From NCBI GenBank assembly GCA_964458325.1, contig CAYWIM010000024.1:1-52013 (forward strand): 52,013 nucleotides of DNA, written 5' to 3'. This stretch comes from JAGMXM01 sp964458325 (GTDB lineage Bacteria; Verrucomicrobiota; Verrucomicrobiia; Limisphaerales; UBA1319). Of this stretch, positions 41,427 to 50,898 are shown piece after piece. Every line of letters begins with the position of its first letter. Within the stretch, counting starts at the first letter, position 1. The notes beneath the pieces are model-generated. The model did no database searches and was not told the origin of the DNA. It worked only from the letters and a program-made list of their open reading frames with translations. The translations under genes and the position numbers were made by a program.

Positions 41427-42457
41427 ATCCCGACCGATTCCAGGCCATCACCGCGCGCTACCCCCAGTTGCGGATTGCGCTGATCGGCGATTATTGCCTC
41501 GACCGCTACCTCGAAATCGATCCCGCACGTGCCGAGACCTCCATCGAAACCGGCCTCACCGTCCATAACGTGATGCGCGTCCGCGCCCAGCCCGGCGGCG
41601 CCGGCACCATCCTCAACAACCTCGATGCGCTCGGCATCGGGCGGATCGACGCGGTGGGTTTTGCCGGCCAGGACGGCGAGGGATGGGAGCTGTGCCGGGC
41701 CCTGGCCAGCCTGCCGCGCGTTCACCTCGACCATTTCCTGCAGACGCCGGACCGCCGGACGTTCACCTACACCAAACCCTTGCTGGTGCGCCCCGGCCGC
41801 CCCCCCGAGGAGATCAGCCGCCTCGATTTCAAGAACTGGTCCCCCATGCCCCAGCCCCTCGAATCCCGGTTCATCGATGCGATCTCCCAGCTCGATCCCC
41901 ACGTCGATGCGTGGATCCTCCTCGAACAGGTCGATCGCCCCGGCACCGGCGTGTTCACGGATCGCATTCTCGAGGCCCTGGGCCGCGCCGCCGCCAACCG
42001 TCCCGCACGCCTCGTGATCGGCGACAGCCGGCGCGGCCTTCGCCATTTCCCGCCCATGACCGCCAAGATGAATGCGTTCGAGCTGGCCTGCTGGATGGGA
42101 TCCGACTCCCCGCCCCCCCTCCCCGAGATCCAGATCCAGGCCCTCAACCTCGCCCGCCAGCTCCGCCACCCCGTCTTCGTCACCCTGGCCGAACTCGGCC
42201 TGCTCGGCGCCTCTCCCGCCGGCGAGATCGTCCACGATCCCGCCCTCCCCCAGCGCGGGCCCATCGATATCGTCGGAGCCGGCGATGCCGTGACCGCCAA
42301 CCTCGCCGCCGCCCTGGCCGCCGGCGCCACCCTCCGCGAGGCCCTCGCCCTCGCCAATGCCGCCGCCTCGATCGTCATCCACCAGCTCGGCACCACCGGC
42401 GCCGCCTCCGTCCCCCAGCTCGCTCAGCTCGTCTGCGCGCCTCCCTTTTCTCATTGA
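41423..42457 (+). CDS. PfkB family carbohydrate kinase (RfaE/HldE domain I-like)
   Basis: A 344-residue ribokinase-fold kinase. The N-terminal signature is GDYCLDRYLEIDPARAETS, followed by PGGAGTILNNLDALG (57-71, the substrate-binding PGGA motif) and the C-terminal GPIDIVGAGDAVTANLAAAL (about 278-297), whose GAGD aspartate is the catalytic base. The layout is close to the heptose-7-phosphate kinase domain of HldE, but no cytidylyltransferase domain is attached. Start ATG 41423 overlaps the unknown gene's stop. Together with the HAD phosphatase it could form a sugar-phosphate activation route; the exact sugar is unknown. Confidence 0.88.
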   Translation: MNPDRFQAITARYPQLRIALIGDYCLDRYLEIDPARAETSIETGLTVHNVMRVRAQPGGAGTILNNLDALGIGRIDAVGFAGQDGEGWELCRALASLPRVHLDHFLQTPDRRTFTYTKPLLVRPGRPPEEISRLDFKNWSPMPQPLESRFIDAISQLDPHVDAWILLEQVDRPGTGVFTDRILEALGRAAANRPARLVIGDSRRGLRHFPPMTAKMNAFELACWMGSDSPPPLPEIQIQALNLARQLRHPVFVTLAELGLLGASPAGEIVHDPALPQRGPIDIVGAGDAVTANLAAALAAGATLREALALANAAASIVIHQLGTTGAASVPQLAQLVCAPPFSH

Positions 42458-42565
42458 CCCCGTGGCGTCAAGGACTGAATCTCTAGGGGCTGCGCTTCGG
42501 TGCGGCATGGAATGAACACTGCAGGCGGCCGGCTGGCCCCTGCGCACAACCAACGAACACTGATC

Positions 42566-43666
42566 ATGGCTACCATCGAGTTTGGCGGAATGAAGGAAGA
42601 AGTCATCACGCGGCGCGAGTTCTCAATGGCCCGCGCCCGCAAGGTCCTCAAGAACGAGGTCATCGCGGTCATCGGCTACGGCGTCCAGGGCCCCGCCCAG
42701 TCGCTCAACCTTCGCGACAACGGCTTCCATGTCATCATCGGCCAAGCCCCGCAGTTCAAACGCGACTGGGACCGCGCCCGCAAGGATGGCTGGATCCCCG
42801 GCAAAACCCTGTTCGACATCGAGGAGGCCGCCCAAAAAGGCACCATCATCCAAATGCTCGTGTCCGATGCCGCCCAGCGCGCCATCTGGCCCGCCATTCG
42901 CAGGAACCTCAACCCCGGCGACGCGCTCTATTTCTCCCACGGATTCTCGATCGTCTATCGCAACCAGACCAAGGTCGTCCCGCCCGACGACGTCGATGTG
43001 ATCATGGTGGCCCCGAAGGGCTCCGGCACCTCCGTGCGCCGCAACTTCCTCTCCGGCGCCGGCATCAACTCGAGCTTCGCCGTCGCCCAGGACTACACCG
43101 GCCGCGCCCAGGAGCGATGCCTCGCCATCGGCATCGGCATCGGCTCCGGCTACCTCTTTCCCACCAGCTTCGAGAAGGAGGTCTTCAGCGATCTGACCGG
43201 CGAGCGCGGCGTCCTGATGGGCGCTCTGGCCGGGATCATGGAGGCCCAATACGACGTCCTCCGCCACCATGGCCACACCCCCAGCGAGGCCTTCAACGAA
43301 ACCGTCGAGGAGCTCACCCAAAGCCTCATCCGCCTCGTCGACGAGAACGGTATGGACTGGATGTACGCCAATTGCTCTGCCACCGCCCAGCGCGGCGCCC
43401 TCGACTGGAAACCCAAGTTCAAACAGGCCGTGCTCCCCGTCTTCAAGGAGCTCTATCGCCGCGTCCAAACCGGCAAGGAATCCGCCCGCGTCCTCTCCGC
43501 CTGCGGCCGGCCCAATTACCAGGAGCTGCTCACCGCCGAGCTCCGCGCCATGGGCGAATCCGAAATGTGGCGCGCCGGCCGCGCCGTCCGCGCCCTCCGG
43601 CCCAAGGAATCCGCCCGCCCCATCGGCAAGTCCACCCGGGGCGTTGCCGGCCGCGCGGCCAATTAG
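42566..43666 (+). CDS. ilvC: Ketol-acid reductoisomerase
   Basis: The second common enzyme of valine and isoleucine synthesis: NADPH-dependent isomeroreduction of acetolactate/acetohydroxybutyrate. The 366 residues show the Rossmann dinucleotide motif GYGVQGPAQSLNLRDNG (37-53), the class I knotted C-domain with GVLMGALAGIMEAQYDVL (metal Asp/Glu) and the SATAQRGALDW segment. The MATIEFGGMKEEVITRREF start is that of the variant found in fungi, Bacteroidetes and Planctomycetes. C-terminal basic tail residues (after 335) are not conserved. ATG 42566 fits; the in-frame upstream codons lie in unconserved sequence. Confidence 0.95.
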   Translation: MATIEFGGMKEEVITRREFSMARARKVLKNEVIAVIGYGVQGPAQSLNLRDNGFHVIIGQAPQFKRDWDRARKDGWIPGKTLFDIEEAAQKGTIIQMLVSDAAQRAIWPAIRRNLNPGDALYFSHGFSIVYRNQTKVVPPDDVDVIMVAPKGSGTSVRRNFLSGAGINSSFAVAQDYTGRAQERCLAIGIGIGSGYLFPTSFEKEVFSDLTGERGVLMGALAGIMEAQYDVLRHHGHTPSEAFNETVEELTQSLIRLVDENGMDWMYANCSATAQRGALDWKPKFKQAVLPVFKELYRRVQTGKESARVLSACGRPNYQELLTAELRAMGESEMWRAGRAVRALRPKESARPIGKSTRGVAGRAAN

Positions 43667-43684
43667 GCCCCCCGCCGATCCTCC

Positions 43685-44611
43685 ATGGAAAACGTGGTCA
43701 TCATCGGCAGCGGCTGCGCCGGGCTCACCGCTGCCATCTATACCGCCCGCGCCAATCTCAAGCCGCTGGTCCTGACGGGCGTCAGCCCCGGCGGCCTCCT
43801 CACCACCACCAGCATCGTCGAGAATTATCCCGGATTCCCCGACGGCATCGACGGCTACGAGCTGATGACCCGCCTCCAGCGGCAGGCCGAAAAATTCGGG
43901 GCTCGCGTCCAGTTCGCGACGGTCGAATCGGTCGATTTCTCCAAACACCCGTTCTGGATCACTGCCGACGGCCAGCTCGTCGTCTCCAAATCCGTCGTCA
44001 TCGCCAGCGGCGCCGGGCATCGCCACCTCGGCATCGAAAGCGAATCCAGGCTCGAGAAAAAGGGCGTGACCTATTGCGCAACCTGCGACGGCGCCTTGCC
44101 CGTCTTCCGAAATCAGCCGCTCGTCGTCGTCGGTGGAGGCGACTCCGCCTGCGAGGAAGCCCTCTACCTGACCCGCTTCGCCGCCGTCGTCCACCTCGTC
44201 CACCGGCGCGATGCCCTCCGCGCCTCGAAAATCATGGCCGAACGCGCCCTCAACCACCCCAAAATCAAGCCTGTCTGGGATTCCGTCGTCACCGAAATCC
44301 TCGATGTCAACCAAGAGAAAGTCACGGGCGTCCGGCTCAAGAACGTCCGCTCCGGCCAGGAGCATCTCCTCCCTTGCGCCGGCGTCTTCGTCGCCATCGG
44401 CCACACGCCCAATACCGATCTGTTCCGCGGCCAAATCGAGCTCGACGAGCAGGGCTATGTCCGGACGAAGCAAGGATCCCAAACCACCGTGCCCGGCGTG
44501 TTCGCCGCCGGCGATTGCGTCGATCGCGTCTACCGGCAGGCCATCACCGCCGCCGGCTTGGGCTGCGCCGCCGCCATCGACGTGGAACGATACCTCGCCG
44601 CATCGAGCTGA
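43685..44611 (+). CDS. trxB: Thioredoxin reductase (NADPH)
   Basis: A 308-residue flavoenzyme that reduces thioredoxin with NADPH. FAD motif GSGCAGLTAA (8-17), active-site disulfide CATC (131-134), NADPH motif GGGDSACEEAL (150-160) and the C-terminal FAD-binding GVFAAGDC. The length is standard. It begins 18 bases after ilvC, so the two may be co-transcribed, and is convergent with the TRAP-transporter genes. The start ATG at 43685 gives the family-typical VVIIGSG opening. Confidence 0.95.
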   Translation: MENVVIIGSGCAGLTAAIYTARANLKPLVLTGVSPGGLLTTTSIVENYPGFPDGIDGYELMTRLQRQAEKFGARVQFATVESVDFSKHPFWITADGQLVVSKSVVIASGAGHRHLGIESESRLEKKGVTYCATCDGALPVFRNQPLVVVGGGDSACEEALYLTRFAAVVHLVHRRDALRASKIMAERALNHPKIKPVWDSVVTEILDVNQEKVTGVRLKNVRSGQEHLLPCAGVFVAIGHTPNTDLFRGQIELDEQGYVRTKQGSQTTVPGVFAAGDCVDRVYRQAITAAGLGCAAAIDVERYLAASS

Positions 44612-44675
44612 CACCCCCCTCCCGCAGCCGCCAAGGCAACGAGGCGGACCTCGATCGCCCATCCGCCGGAGCCGC

Positions 44676-46538
44676 CTACTTGAACACCGACGGCAACCAA
44701 GTCGTCAGAACCGGCACGTAGGTCACCAGCAGCACGCCGATCGCCAGCACCAGCAGCATCGGCAGTGCCGCCCGCGCCACCACGTAGATCGGCTGCCCAA
44801 ACCGATACGACGCTAAAAACAAATTCATCCCCACCGGCGGCGTCAAATACCCCAGCTCCATGTTGGCCAGAAAGATGACCGCCATGTGAACAGGCTCGAT
44901 CCCGAACGCGCTCGCCATCGGCACGATCAGCGGCACCACAACGATGATCGCCGAATAGATGTCCATCAGGCAGCCGACCCCCAACAGAAACAGGTTGATC
45001 GCCAGCAGAAAAACCCACCGCGAATGGATCGTCTCCTGAACCCATGCAACGGCCTGGTCCGGGATCTGCGCCGTGATCAGGTAATTGGTGAATCCCATCG
45101 CCACCCCCAGAATCAGCAGCACACCGCCCACCAGCAAACCGCACTCCATCATCACCCGCACCACATCTCGTCCCCGCCACAAATCCCGATAGACGACGCT
45201 CTCGACGATATATGCGTAAAGCGCGGTAACCGCCGCCGCCTCGACCGGCGTGGCGAAACCGCCAAACAATGCCACCAACGCCACCACCGGCAGCAGCAGT
45301 TCCCACTTCGCCTCCCCCACCGCGGAAAGCGCCTCTCGAAACCGAAAGGCCGGCCGCGGCCCTTCCGCCTTCGGCTCGAGCCGAATCCCCCATAGCGCCG
45401 TCAGCACGACCAGCAGCAACCCCGGGATCAACCCCGCCAGAAACACCTCCTTCAACGTGATCGTCGTCCCCGCCGTCGTCGCCACAATCGCATACAGAAT
45501 CGGCGGCAGACAGGGCGGAAACAATAAGCCCAGCGATCCCGCCCCGGTCAGCAACCCCAGAGCCTGGCGCTCCGGATACCGCGCCGCCACCAGGACCGGC
45601 AACAGCAGCCCCCCCAACGCCAAAATCGTCACCCCCGATGCCCCCGTGAAGGTCGTGAAAAACGCGCACAGCAGCGCCGTCACAATCGCCGGCCCGCCCC
45701 GCACATGCGAGAACAGCGCCTGAAATACCCGGATCAGCCGGCGCGATGCGCCCCCCTCGGCCAGGAAATACCCCGCTAGCGTGAACAGCGGAATCGTCGG
45801 CAGCGACGGATTCACCACCATCCGGTAGTGGTCGACTGCCAGCGACGCGATCGGCGCATCCTCGCCCCAGAAAAGCACCAGGGCCGCCCCGCCCAGCACG
45901 GCGAAGATGGGCATCCCCAAGACCGCCCCCAACCCCACCACGCCCAGCATCCACGGCGCCCACGCCCCCGCCGATCCCACCGGATGCCATCCCAATAGCA
46001 CCAGCACCCCCCCCCACGCCGCCGCGGCCAACCGCCCGCTCCACACCGGCGCCGAATGCCATAAGATGCGCAGCGCGACGATCCCGAACGCCACCGGCAA
46101 GACCAGTTGAAAAACCCAGACCGGTATCCCATAGGCGATCGCCTTACCCATCAGCCGGCTGCTGGCCACAAACTGACTGCTGCCCACCGCAAGCCATATG
46201 CTGATCGCCGCCCCGCAGCCGCCGCTGAACACTCCCGTCACCGCCTTCCATCGCTTCGGCAAAAACGTCGTGAATGTCGATAGCGAAAGCAGCCGGTTCT
46301 CCCGCGCCGCCACCATCCCGCCCACGGCGCTCACTGCCAGAACGAAGTGCTGCGTGAAAGCGATCGAACCCGATATGCCCCACCCAAACACCTTGCGCAG
46401 CGCGATCTCCAGCAGCGGCAGCAGCACCATCGCCGCCAGGCAGAACGCGAGCAGCCCGTCCTCGATCCACCGCGCAATGCTCCACCAGCCCGCCCCCGCT
46501 CGAGCCCCATCCTCCGCCGTTGGTATCTCCGCCGACAT
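44676..46538 (-). CDS. TRAP transporter permease, fused small and large subunits (DctQM)
   Basis: A 620-residue inner-membrane protein. The N-terminal part (about 15-190) has the four-helix DctQ small subunit; residues 210-620 form the twelve-helix DctM large subunit with PTIPLFTLAGYFLAEGG, TFTGASGVTILALGG, GLLFPPCLPPILYAI and the C-terminal NMELGYLTPPVGMNLFLAS motif. The fusion is typical of TPR-associated TRAP systems. It works with DctP and TatT immediately upstream to import an organic anion or amino acid using the sodium gradient. ATG 46538 lies 10 bases after the DctP stop; the earlier in-frame codon at 46604 would overlap it. Confidence 0.92.
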   Translation of the reverse strand: MSAEIPTAEDGARAGAGWWSIARWIEDGLLAFCLAAMVLLPLLEIALRKVFGWGISGSIAFTQHFVLAVSAVGGMVAARENRLLSLSTFTTFLPKRWKAVTGVFSGGCGAAISIWLAVGSSQFVASSRLMGKAIAYGIPVWVFQLVLPVAFGIVALRILWHSAPVWSGRLAAAAWGGVLVLLGWHPVGSAGAWAPWMLGVVGLGAVLGMPIFAVLGGAALVLFWGEDAPIASLAVDHYRMVVNPSLPTIPLFTLAGYFLAEGGASRRLIRVFQALFSHVRGGPAIVTALLCAFFTTFTGASGVTILALGGLLLPVLVAARYPERQALGLLTGAGSLGLLFPPCLPPILYAIVATTAGTTITLKEVFLAGLIPGLLLVVLTALWGIRLEPKAEGPRPAFRFREALSAVGEAKWELLLPVVALVALFGGFATPVEAAAVTALYAYIVESVVYRDLWRGRDVVRVMMECGLLVGGVLLILGVAMGFTNYLITAQIPDQAVAWVQETIHSRWVFLLAINLFLLGVGCLMDIYSAIIVVVPLIVPMASAFGIEPVHMAVIFLANMELGYLTPPVGMNLFLASYRFGQPIYVVARAALPMLLVLAIGVLLVTYVPVLTTWLPSVFK

Positions 46539-46548
46539 TCCATCCGCC

Positions 46549-47595
46549 CTATGGCGCCGTCGAACGCTTCGCACGATACTCCGCCAGCTTCTGCTGCACC
46601 TCATCGAAGATCTCGGCCGGCACGATCGGCCCCCGGATCTTCGGATAAATCCCCTCCGCCAATTGGCGCCACTCCGTCTCGATCTCCGGCGTCATCGTGT
46701 GCACTTTCAATCCCCATTTCTCTTTCATGGTCTGAACCGCCTGGTCGCCCTCTGCCCGGCCGGCCGCCTTGATCTCCTGGCCCGCCGCCGCCGCCGCCTT
46801 TCGAAACTCCGGCTGCCAGGCGGCGGGGATCCTGTCCCAAGCTCGGGACGTCATCACCGTGGCCCCCACCAGCGGCGCCCACGTGATCTCCAGCATGTGC
46901 GGCGCCACGCTGTAGATCTGCGTGTAGAGCGCGTAAAAGGGGGTGTTCGGCACGGCGTCGATCAGCCCGTTCTGCAGGCTCACCAGGATGTCCGACGTCT
47001 CCAGCGACACCGGCCTGAACCCGCTCTCCTTCATGATGTCCACTTGCGCGCTGCTGCCCGCCCACGTGAACATCTTCAGCCGCCGGAAATCGTCCGGACG
47101 CACCGCGGGATTCCGCGAAAAGAACCTCACCCACCCCGTGTCCGCCCAGAACAATACCATGTAGCCCTTGGCCCGCATCTGCTTCTCCAGCCGGGGCTGC
47201 AGCTGGGATTGGATATATTCCACCTCGGCGAAATCCCGGAACATCATCGGCATGTTCTGCAATCCCGATACGTCCGGCTCGATCTCGGCCAGGCCGACCG
47301 CGGTGAGCATCGCCGCCTGCACCTGGTGGATGTTCATCCGGTCCACCATCGCGGCCTCGCCCCCCTGGATGCCCCCCGGATACACGATCAGATCCACCTG
47401 GCCCCCCGAGATCTGCCGCCAGGTCTGGCCCATCTTCAGCAGGGACCGATGGAACGAATGATCCTTCGGCGCCAGCGTCGTCAGCTTGACGACCTGAGTC
47501 GCCCCCCCCGCCGCCACCGCGCCCGCCACCATCACCGATGCGATCCCGCCCGCCGTCCATCTCCACATCCGCCTTGCCGATTCGAATGATTTCAT
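46549..47595 (-). CDS. TRAP transporter substrate-binding protein (DctP/TatP)
   Basis: A 348-residue periplasmic TRAP binding protein. The signal peptide (MKSFESARRMWRWTAGGIASVMVAGAVAAG) ends near 30. Typical DctP features: LTTLAPKDHSFH (38-49), YPGGIQGGEAAMVDRM, FFSRNPAVRPDDFRRLKM and the Arg-containing selector segment; then SGFRPVSLETSDILVSLQNGLIDAVPNTP. The start at 47595 is chosen because it opens the signal peptide; the upstream frame is unconserved. It sits between TatT and the fused permease, confirming one transport unit. Confidence 0.93.
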   Translation of the reverse strand: MKSFESARRMWRWTAGGIASVMVAGAVAAGGATQVVKLTTLAPKDHSFHRSLLKMGQTWRQISGGQVDLIVYPGGIQGGEAAMVDRMNIHQVQAAMLTAVGLAEIEPDVSGLQNMPMMFRDFAEVEYIQSQLQPRLEKQMRAKGYMVLFWADTGWVRFFSRNPAVRPDDFRRLKMFTWAGSSAQVDIMKESGFRPVSLETSDILVSLQNGLIDAVPNTPFYALYTQIYSVAPHMLEITWAPLVGATVMTSRAWDRIPAAWQPEFRKAAAAAGQEIKAAGRAEGDQAVQTMKEKWGLKVHTMTPEIETEWRQLAEGIYPKIRGPIVPAEIFDEVQQKLAEYRAKRSTAP

Positions 47596-47705
47596 CGCTG
47601 CTCCGATTGTTGCTTCTTGATCTTGTTTTGACTGGCGCCCCATGCCAATCCCCCGATCCCCGGGCGCCCGACGGCCCGAACACCGCCGTAATTCTAACAC
47701 CGCCG

Positions 47706-48620
47706 CTACTCCAAAAATAAACGATCCATGCGGCCCAGCAACCACCGCGCCCGCCGCTGGTGAATCAGGTTCGCCAGCCGGCTCTCCGGCCGCCGGTCCG
47801 GATCGATCGCCAGGGCCTGCTTCAGCAATGCCTCGAACTGCCCCTTCTGCTGCTCCGGTTGGGCCACCGCCTCCGCCAGCGCCACCAGCGGCCCCGCCTC
47901 CATGCCACCCCCCAGCTCCATCGCCCGCGCAAAGTGTTTTCGCGACCGCGCCGCCGGATCCCCTTCCCCCCCCTGGCGAATGGTCTCGAACGTGATCAGA
48001 AAACCGTGAATCGCCCCCCGGTCATAATCCTCGTCGAGCTCGAGCGCCCGATCCGCCAGCGCCTCCACCAACGGCAGGTCCGCCACCTCCTCCGGACGAT
48101 CCTTCCCCAGCGAGATCGCCGCCCCCCAGGACGCCGCCGCCCAATACAGCAGGGGCACATCTCGGGCTTCCGCCATCCCCGCTGCCTCCCTCGGCCGCCC
48201 CCGCAACGCCTCCCCAAATCCCCTGTGCCGCGCATCCAATCCCCGCAGGGCATAGCCCCGCGCCCGCACATACAGCCTCCGCGCCCGCTCCCGCATCGCC
48301 GTCGCCGCCTCGAGATCCCGATCCTCGAGCTCGTCGGCTTCCTGCTGCACGAAGGCAAACCCATACTGGGTGAAACCGCTCGCCGCCGCCAGCAGCAACC
48401 CCTCGTGCTGCGGCGCCTCCTCGAGCAGGCTCTCCATCAGCTTCAAACTGAACGGCGCCGCCGCTCGGATCAGCTCCGGATCGTCGTCGCTTCGAAAGGC
48501 CGTCCCCCCCGCCGCCAAAGCGTCCCCCACCCGGTTCACTGCCATCCGGCGCACCGAGCACCCCGGCATCGCCAGCAAAAGCCCGGCCATCAGCACCGCC
48601 ACTCGGCTCCACGCATTCAT
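47706..48620 (-). CDS. tatT: TRAP transporter TatT-family lipoprotein (TPR protein)
   Basis: A 304-residue lipoprotein with the lipobox LAMPGC (Cys21). The mature part is all-helical with degenerate TPR-like repeats and the family segments AAPFSLKLMESLLEEAP, GFTQYGFAFVQQEADELEDRD, and PLLYWAAASWGAAISL. It matches the TatT/Tp0956 family, which in Treponema forms a trimer with the periplasmic binding protein. It precedes the DctP gene by about 110 bases on the same strand and, with it and DctQM, forms a TPR-associated TRAP transporter. The lipid anchor would hold it at the inner face of the outer membrane or at the inner membrane. Confidence 0.9.
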   Translation of the reverse strand: MNAWSRVAVLMAGLLLAMPGCSVRRMAVNRVGDALAAGGTAFRSDDDPELIRAAAPFSLKLMESLLEEAPQHEGLLLAAASGFTQYGFAFVQQEADELEDRDLEAATAMRERARRLYVRARGYALRGLDARHRGFGEALRGRPREAAGMAEARDVPLLYWAAASWGAAISLGKDRPEEVADLPLVEALADRALELDEDYDRGAIHGFLITFETIRQGGEGDPAARSRKHFARAMELGGGMEAGPLVALAEAVAQPEQQKGQFEALLKQALAIDPDRRPESRLANLIHQRRARWLLGRMDRLFLE

Positions 48621-48640
48621 ATTTCATTCTCGCATCGACC

Positions 48641-50833
48641 CTAATACCCCAGCAGCGACCCCGGATTGTCGCTGTCCTGGCCCAGGTTGAACCGCGGAAA
48701 TGCCTTCAGCGAAAACATCGCCGCCACGCTGAAATCCTCCTCCCCGTCTTGCTGCTCGCGCAATCGGAAGGTCAGCGCCCCCGTCCAGCTCCGGAAATCC
48801 CGGTAGACGGTGTAATACTGCTCCTGCAAAAGGCCGTTCCGCGCCTCAAAATGCTCCGCCACGCTGAACGCCCAGTTCTCGTTCAGCTTGTAAAAGATCC
48901 GGCCGTAAATCAGGTTGTTCCCGATCGCGTAATCCGCCCCCAGCGACGGCTCGTCCCGCAGATAACGCTGCCCCAGCGACAGCGACCAGGTGTCGTTCGG
49001 ACGCAGTGTCAGCCGATGGCTCGCCAGCCGCAGCCGGCCGATCTCCAGGTCGTATCGCACCTCGGAGGACAAGGTGATCCACGTCCGCGGCTTGAAGTCC
49101 AGATCCGAATACAGATCCGCCATCGTCGCCTGGCCCGGCCGCGGGTTCAGACGCCAGTCGGTCGCCAGCCCCCACGCCAGCAGATGATCGATCTCCTCCC
49201 CCCGCTTGGTCTGCAGCCGGTTGTAAAGCTCGAAACGAAGCGCGTTCTGGCTGTCGATCGAGTCGATCGCGTTGTAGTCCGGATACTCGATCGGCAGCAG
49301 CCGATACGTCGGCACCTCGTAGTCGAATTGCGGGAGCCGCGCCGGCGCCTCCGACGGATTCGGCACATACACGTACTGGATCGAAGGCTCCGCGATGTGC
49401 CGCAAACCGTTCATCTCCCAGAACCGGCTCCGGGCCCCCTTCCACAGCCGCGACACCTTGGCCGACGCTTCCGCCCCCGTGTTGAATACCCCTCGAGTCT
49501 CTTCCTCCGTCACGCCGCCCGGTCCATCCGCCTCCCCGTAATACGTCAATCGCCCCCCGGCGCGCGGCGTCACGTTCAGCCAGCCAAATAGCGTCCGCGG
49601 CAGCACCAGCTGCTGGAACGTGTCCGCACGCATCGCCTCGTAACGCGGAAGCGCATCGTCCGCATACTGCCGCCGGAAGTAGCCCAGCGAACTCTCGCTC
49701 TCATAGTAGATCGGCGAAATCCCCAGCCGCTGCCGCATCCCCGTCAGCCGCACATCGGGCAGGCGCTCGACGGTCTCGAAGAAATCGTTGATCTGGGCCT
49801 GAGCCATCGCGCTCAGGCTGAAATCCCCCGCAATCCACTGGCCCTCGACATAGGTCCGCGGCTGCATGTCGCGGCGGTATTCGCGCTCGAACAGGTCGTG
49901 AAGAACGAACTCGTCGCTCTGCCGGTGCACCGCCGCCCGCACGGTCAAGTTGGTCCGCAGCTCGATCTGGTGCTGAAACCGGAACCGGTACCGGTCATTG
50001 TCGATGGGCTGGCCCGCGCTGTCCTCGCCCGGCTCCTGGTCGTCCAGGTAATACAGCTGAAGCCCGCCCTTGCCCCACCGGCCCAGGTCGTATTCCGCCT
50101 CCGGCCCCACCCCCAGACCCCGCTCCAGCCGGTAATCCAGCCGCATCCCCAGCTCGAGCCGGTCGCTCGCCTGCCAGTTGTACTTCGTCAGCAGAAACGG
50201 CCCGTAGGCGCTCCGGTAGCCCGGCGCCAGCTCCCAGTAGTTCGCCTGCGTGTCCAGCGGCCGCCGGTAATACGGAAAATAAAACAAGGGGACCTTCCCC
50301 AGCAGCACCGTCGCATGCCGCGCCTGGATGTACTTGCCCGGCACCATCCGGATCTCCCGAGCCCGAATCTTCACGCCCGGGGCTCCCACGTCGTCGGTCG
50401 TCACGATCGCGTTGGTCGCCACATAGGTCTGGTTGGTCGGATCCAGGCTCAATCCCTGGCCCGCGGCGAACACGGGCGGATACCCCGTCCGAAAGGAGCC
50501 CGTTCGAGCCTCCCCCGTCGTGAAGTTGTAGTCCAGCTGCTCCCCCACCCATCGCTGCCCCGACTGCTCGAGAACCACCGCCCCCGCCGCCCGAGCCTCC
50601 CCCGAACGCCGGTTCCACCAAAGCCGGTTCGCCGTCAGCACCACCGGCGCGTTCGTGCCGTCAATATACCGAATCGTCGTCCGCTCCGCCGACTCCAGCT
50701 CCTCCCGATCCAGCGCATACTCGAAGTCGCCGGCCGATTCCATCTCCCACACCACCTCCGCGGCGAGCATGCCCGGCCACGCAATCATGCATGCCAGATA
50801 CAAGATCTTCGCCCGATAACACTTGGGAATCAT
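48641..50833 (-). CDS. lptD: LPS-assembly protein LptD (OstA-like)
   Basis: The 730 residues match the LptD layout. A signal peptide ends near residue 25 (PGMLAAEVVW). The OstA-like N-terminal domain (about 55-170) has VLTANRLWWNRRSGEARAAG and a YNFTTGEARTGSF repeat. The long C-terminal barrel starts near 210 and contains strands ending in aromatic residues, plus RHIAEPSIQYVYVPNP and GNNLIYGRIFY. In Gram-negatives LptD and LptE insert LPS into the outer membrane. Length is shorter than E. coli LptD (784) but similar to divergent homologues. The E. coli disulfide Cys residues are absent. LptE is not nearby. Confidence 0.87.
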   Translation of the reverse strand: MIPKCYRAKILYLACMIAWPGMLAAEVVWEMESAGDFEYALDREELESAERTTIRYIDGTNAPVVLTANRLWWNRRSGEARAAGAVVLEQSGQRWVGEQLDYNFTTGEARTGSFRTGYPPVFAAGQGLSLDPTNQTYVATNAIVTTDDVGAPGVKIRAREIRMVPGKYIQARHATVLLGKVPLFYFPYYRRPLDTQANYWELAPGYRSAYGPFLLTKYNWQASDRLELGMRLDYRLERGLGVGPEAEYDLGRWGKGGLQLYYLDDQEPGEDSAGQPIDNDRYRFRFQHQIELRTNLTVRAAVHRQSDEFVLHDLFEREYRRDMQPRTYVEGQWIAGDFSLSAMAQAQINDFFETVERLPDVRLTGMRQRLGISPIYYESESSLGYFRRQYADDALPRYEAMRADTFQQLVLPRTLFGWLNVTPRAGGRLTYYGEADGPGGVTEEETRGVFNTGAEASAKVSRLWKGARSRFWEMNGLRHIAEPSIQYVYVPNPSEAPARLPQFDYEVPTYRLLPIEYPDYNAIDSIDSQNALRFELYNRLQTKRGEEIDHLLAWGLATDWRLNPRPGQATMADLYSDLDFKPRTWITLSSEVRYDLEIGRLRLASHRLTLRPNDTWSLSLGQRYLRDEPSLGADYAIGNNLIYGRIFYKLNENWAFSVAEHFEARNGLLQEQYYTVYRDFRSWTGALTFRLREQQDGEEDFSVAAMFSLKAFPRFNLGQDSDNPGSLLGY

Positions 50834-50898
50834 CGCCGGTCCGTCTCGGCCGAGAAGTCAAACAGAATCGCCCCCGACTGCCAAGCGCTTTCCCCGTC

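Noticed and set aside
42623..44662. Long open frame on the minus strand opposite ilvC and trxB
   Set aside because: It is the antisense shadow of two well-conserved genes. The translation is a low-complexity Gly/Asp/Glu-rich sequence with no motif.
43117..44721. Long plus-strand alternative frame rich in Arg and Pro over ilvC/trxB
   Set aside because: It is a GC-driven out-of-frame reading. The two enzymes in the true frames have all catalytic motifs.
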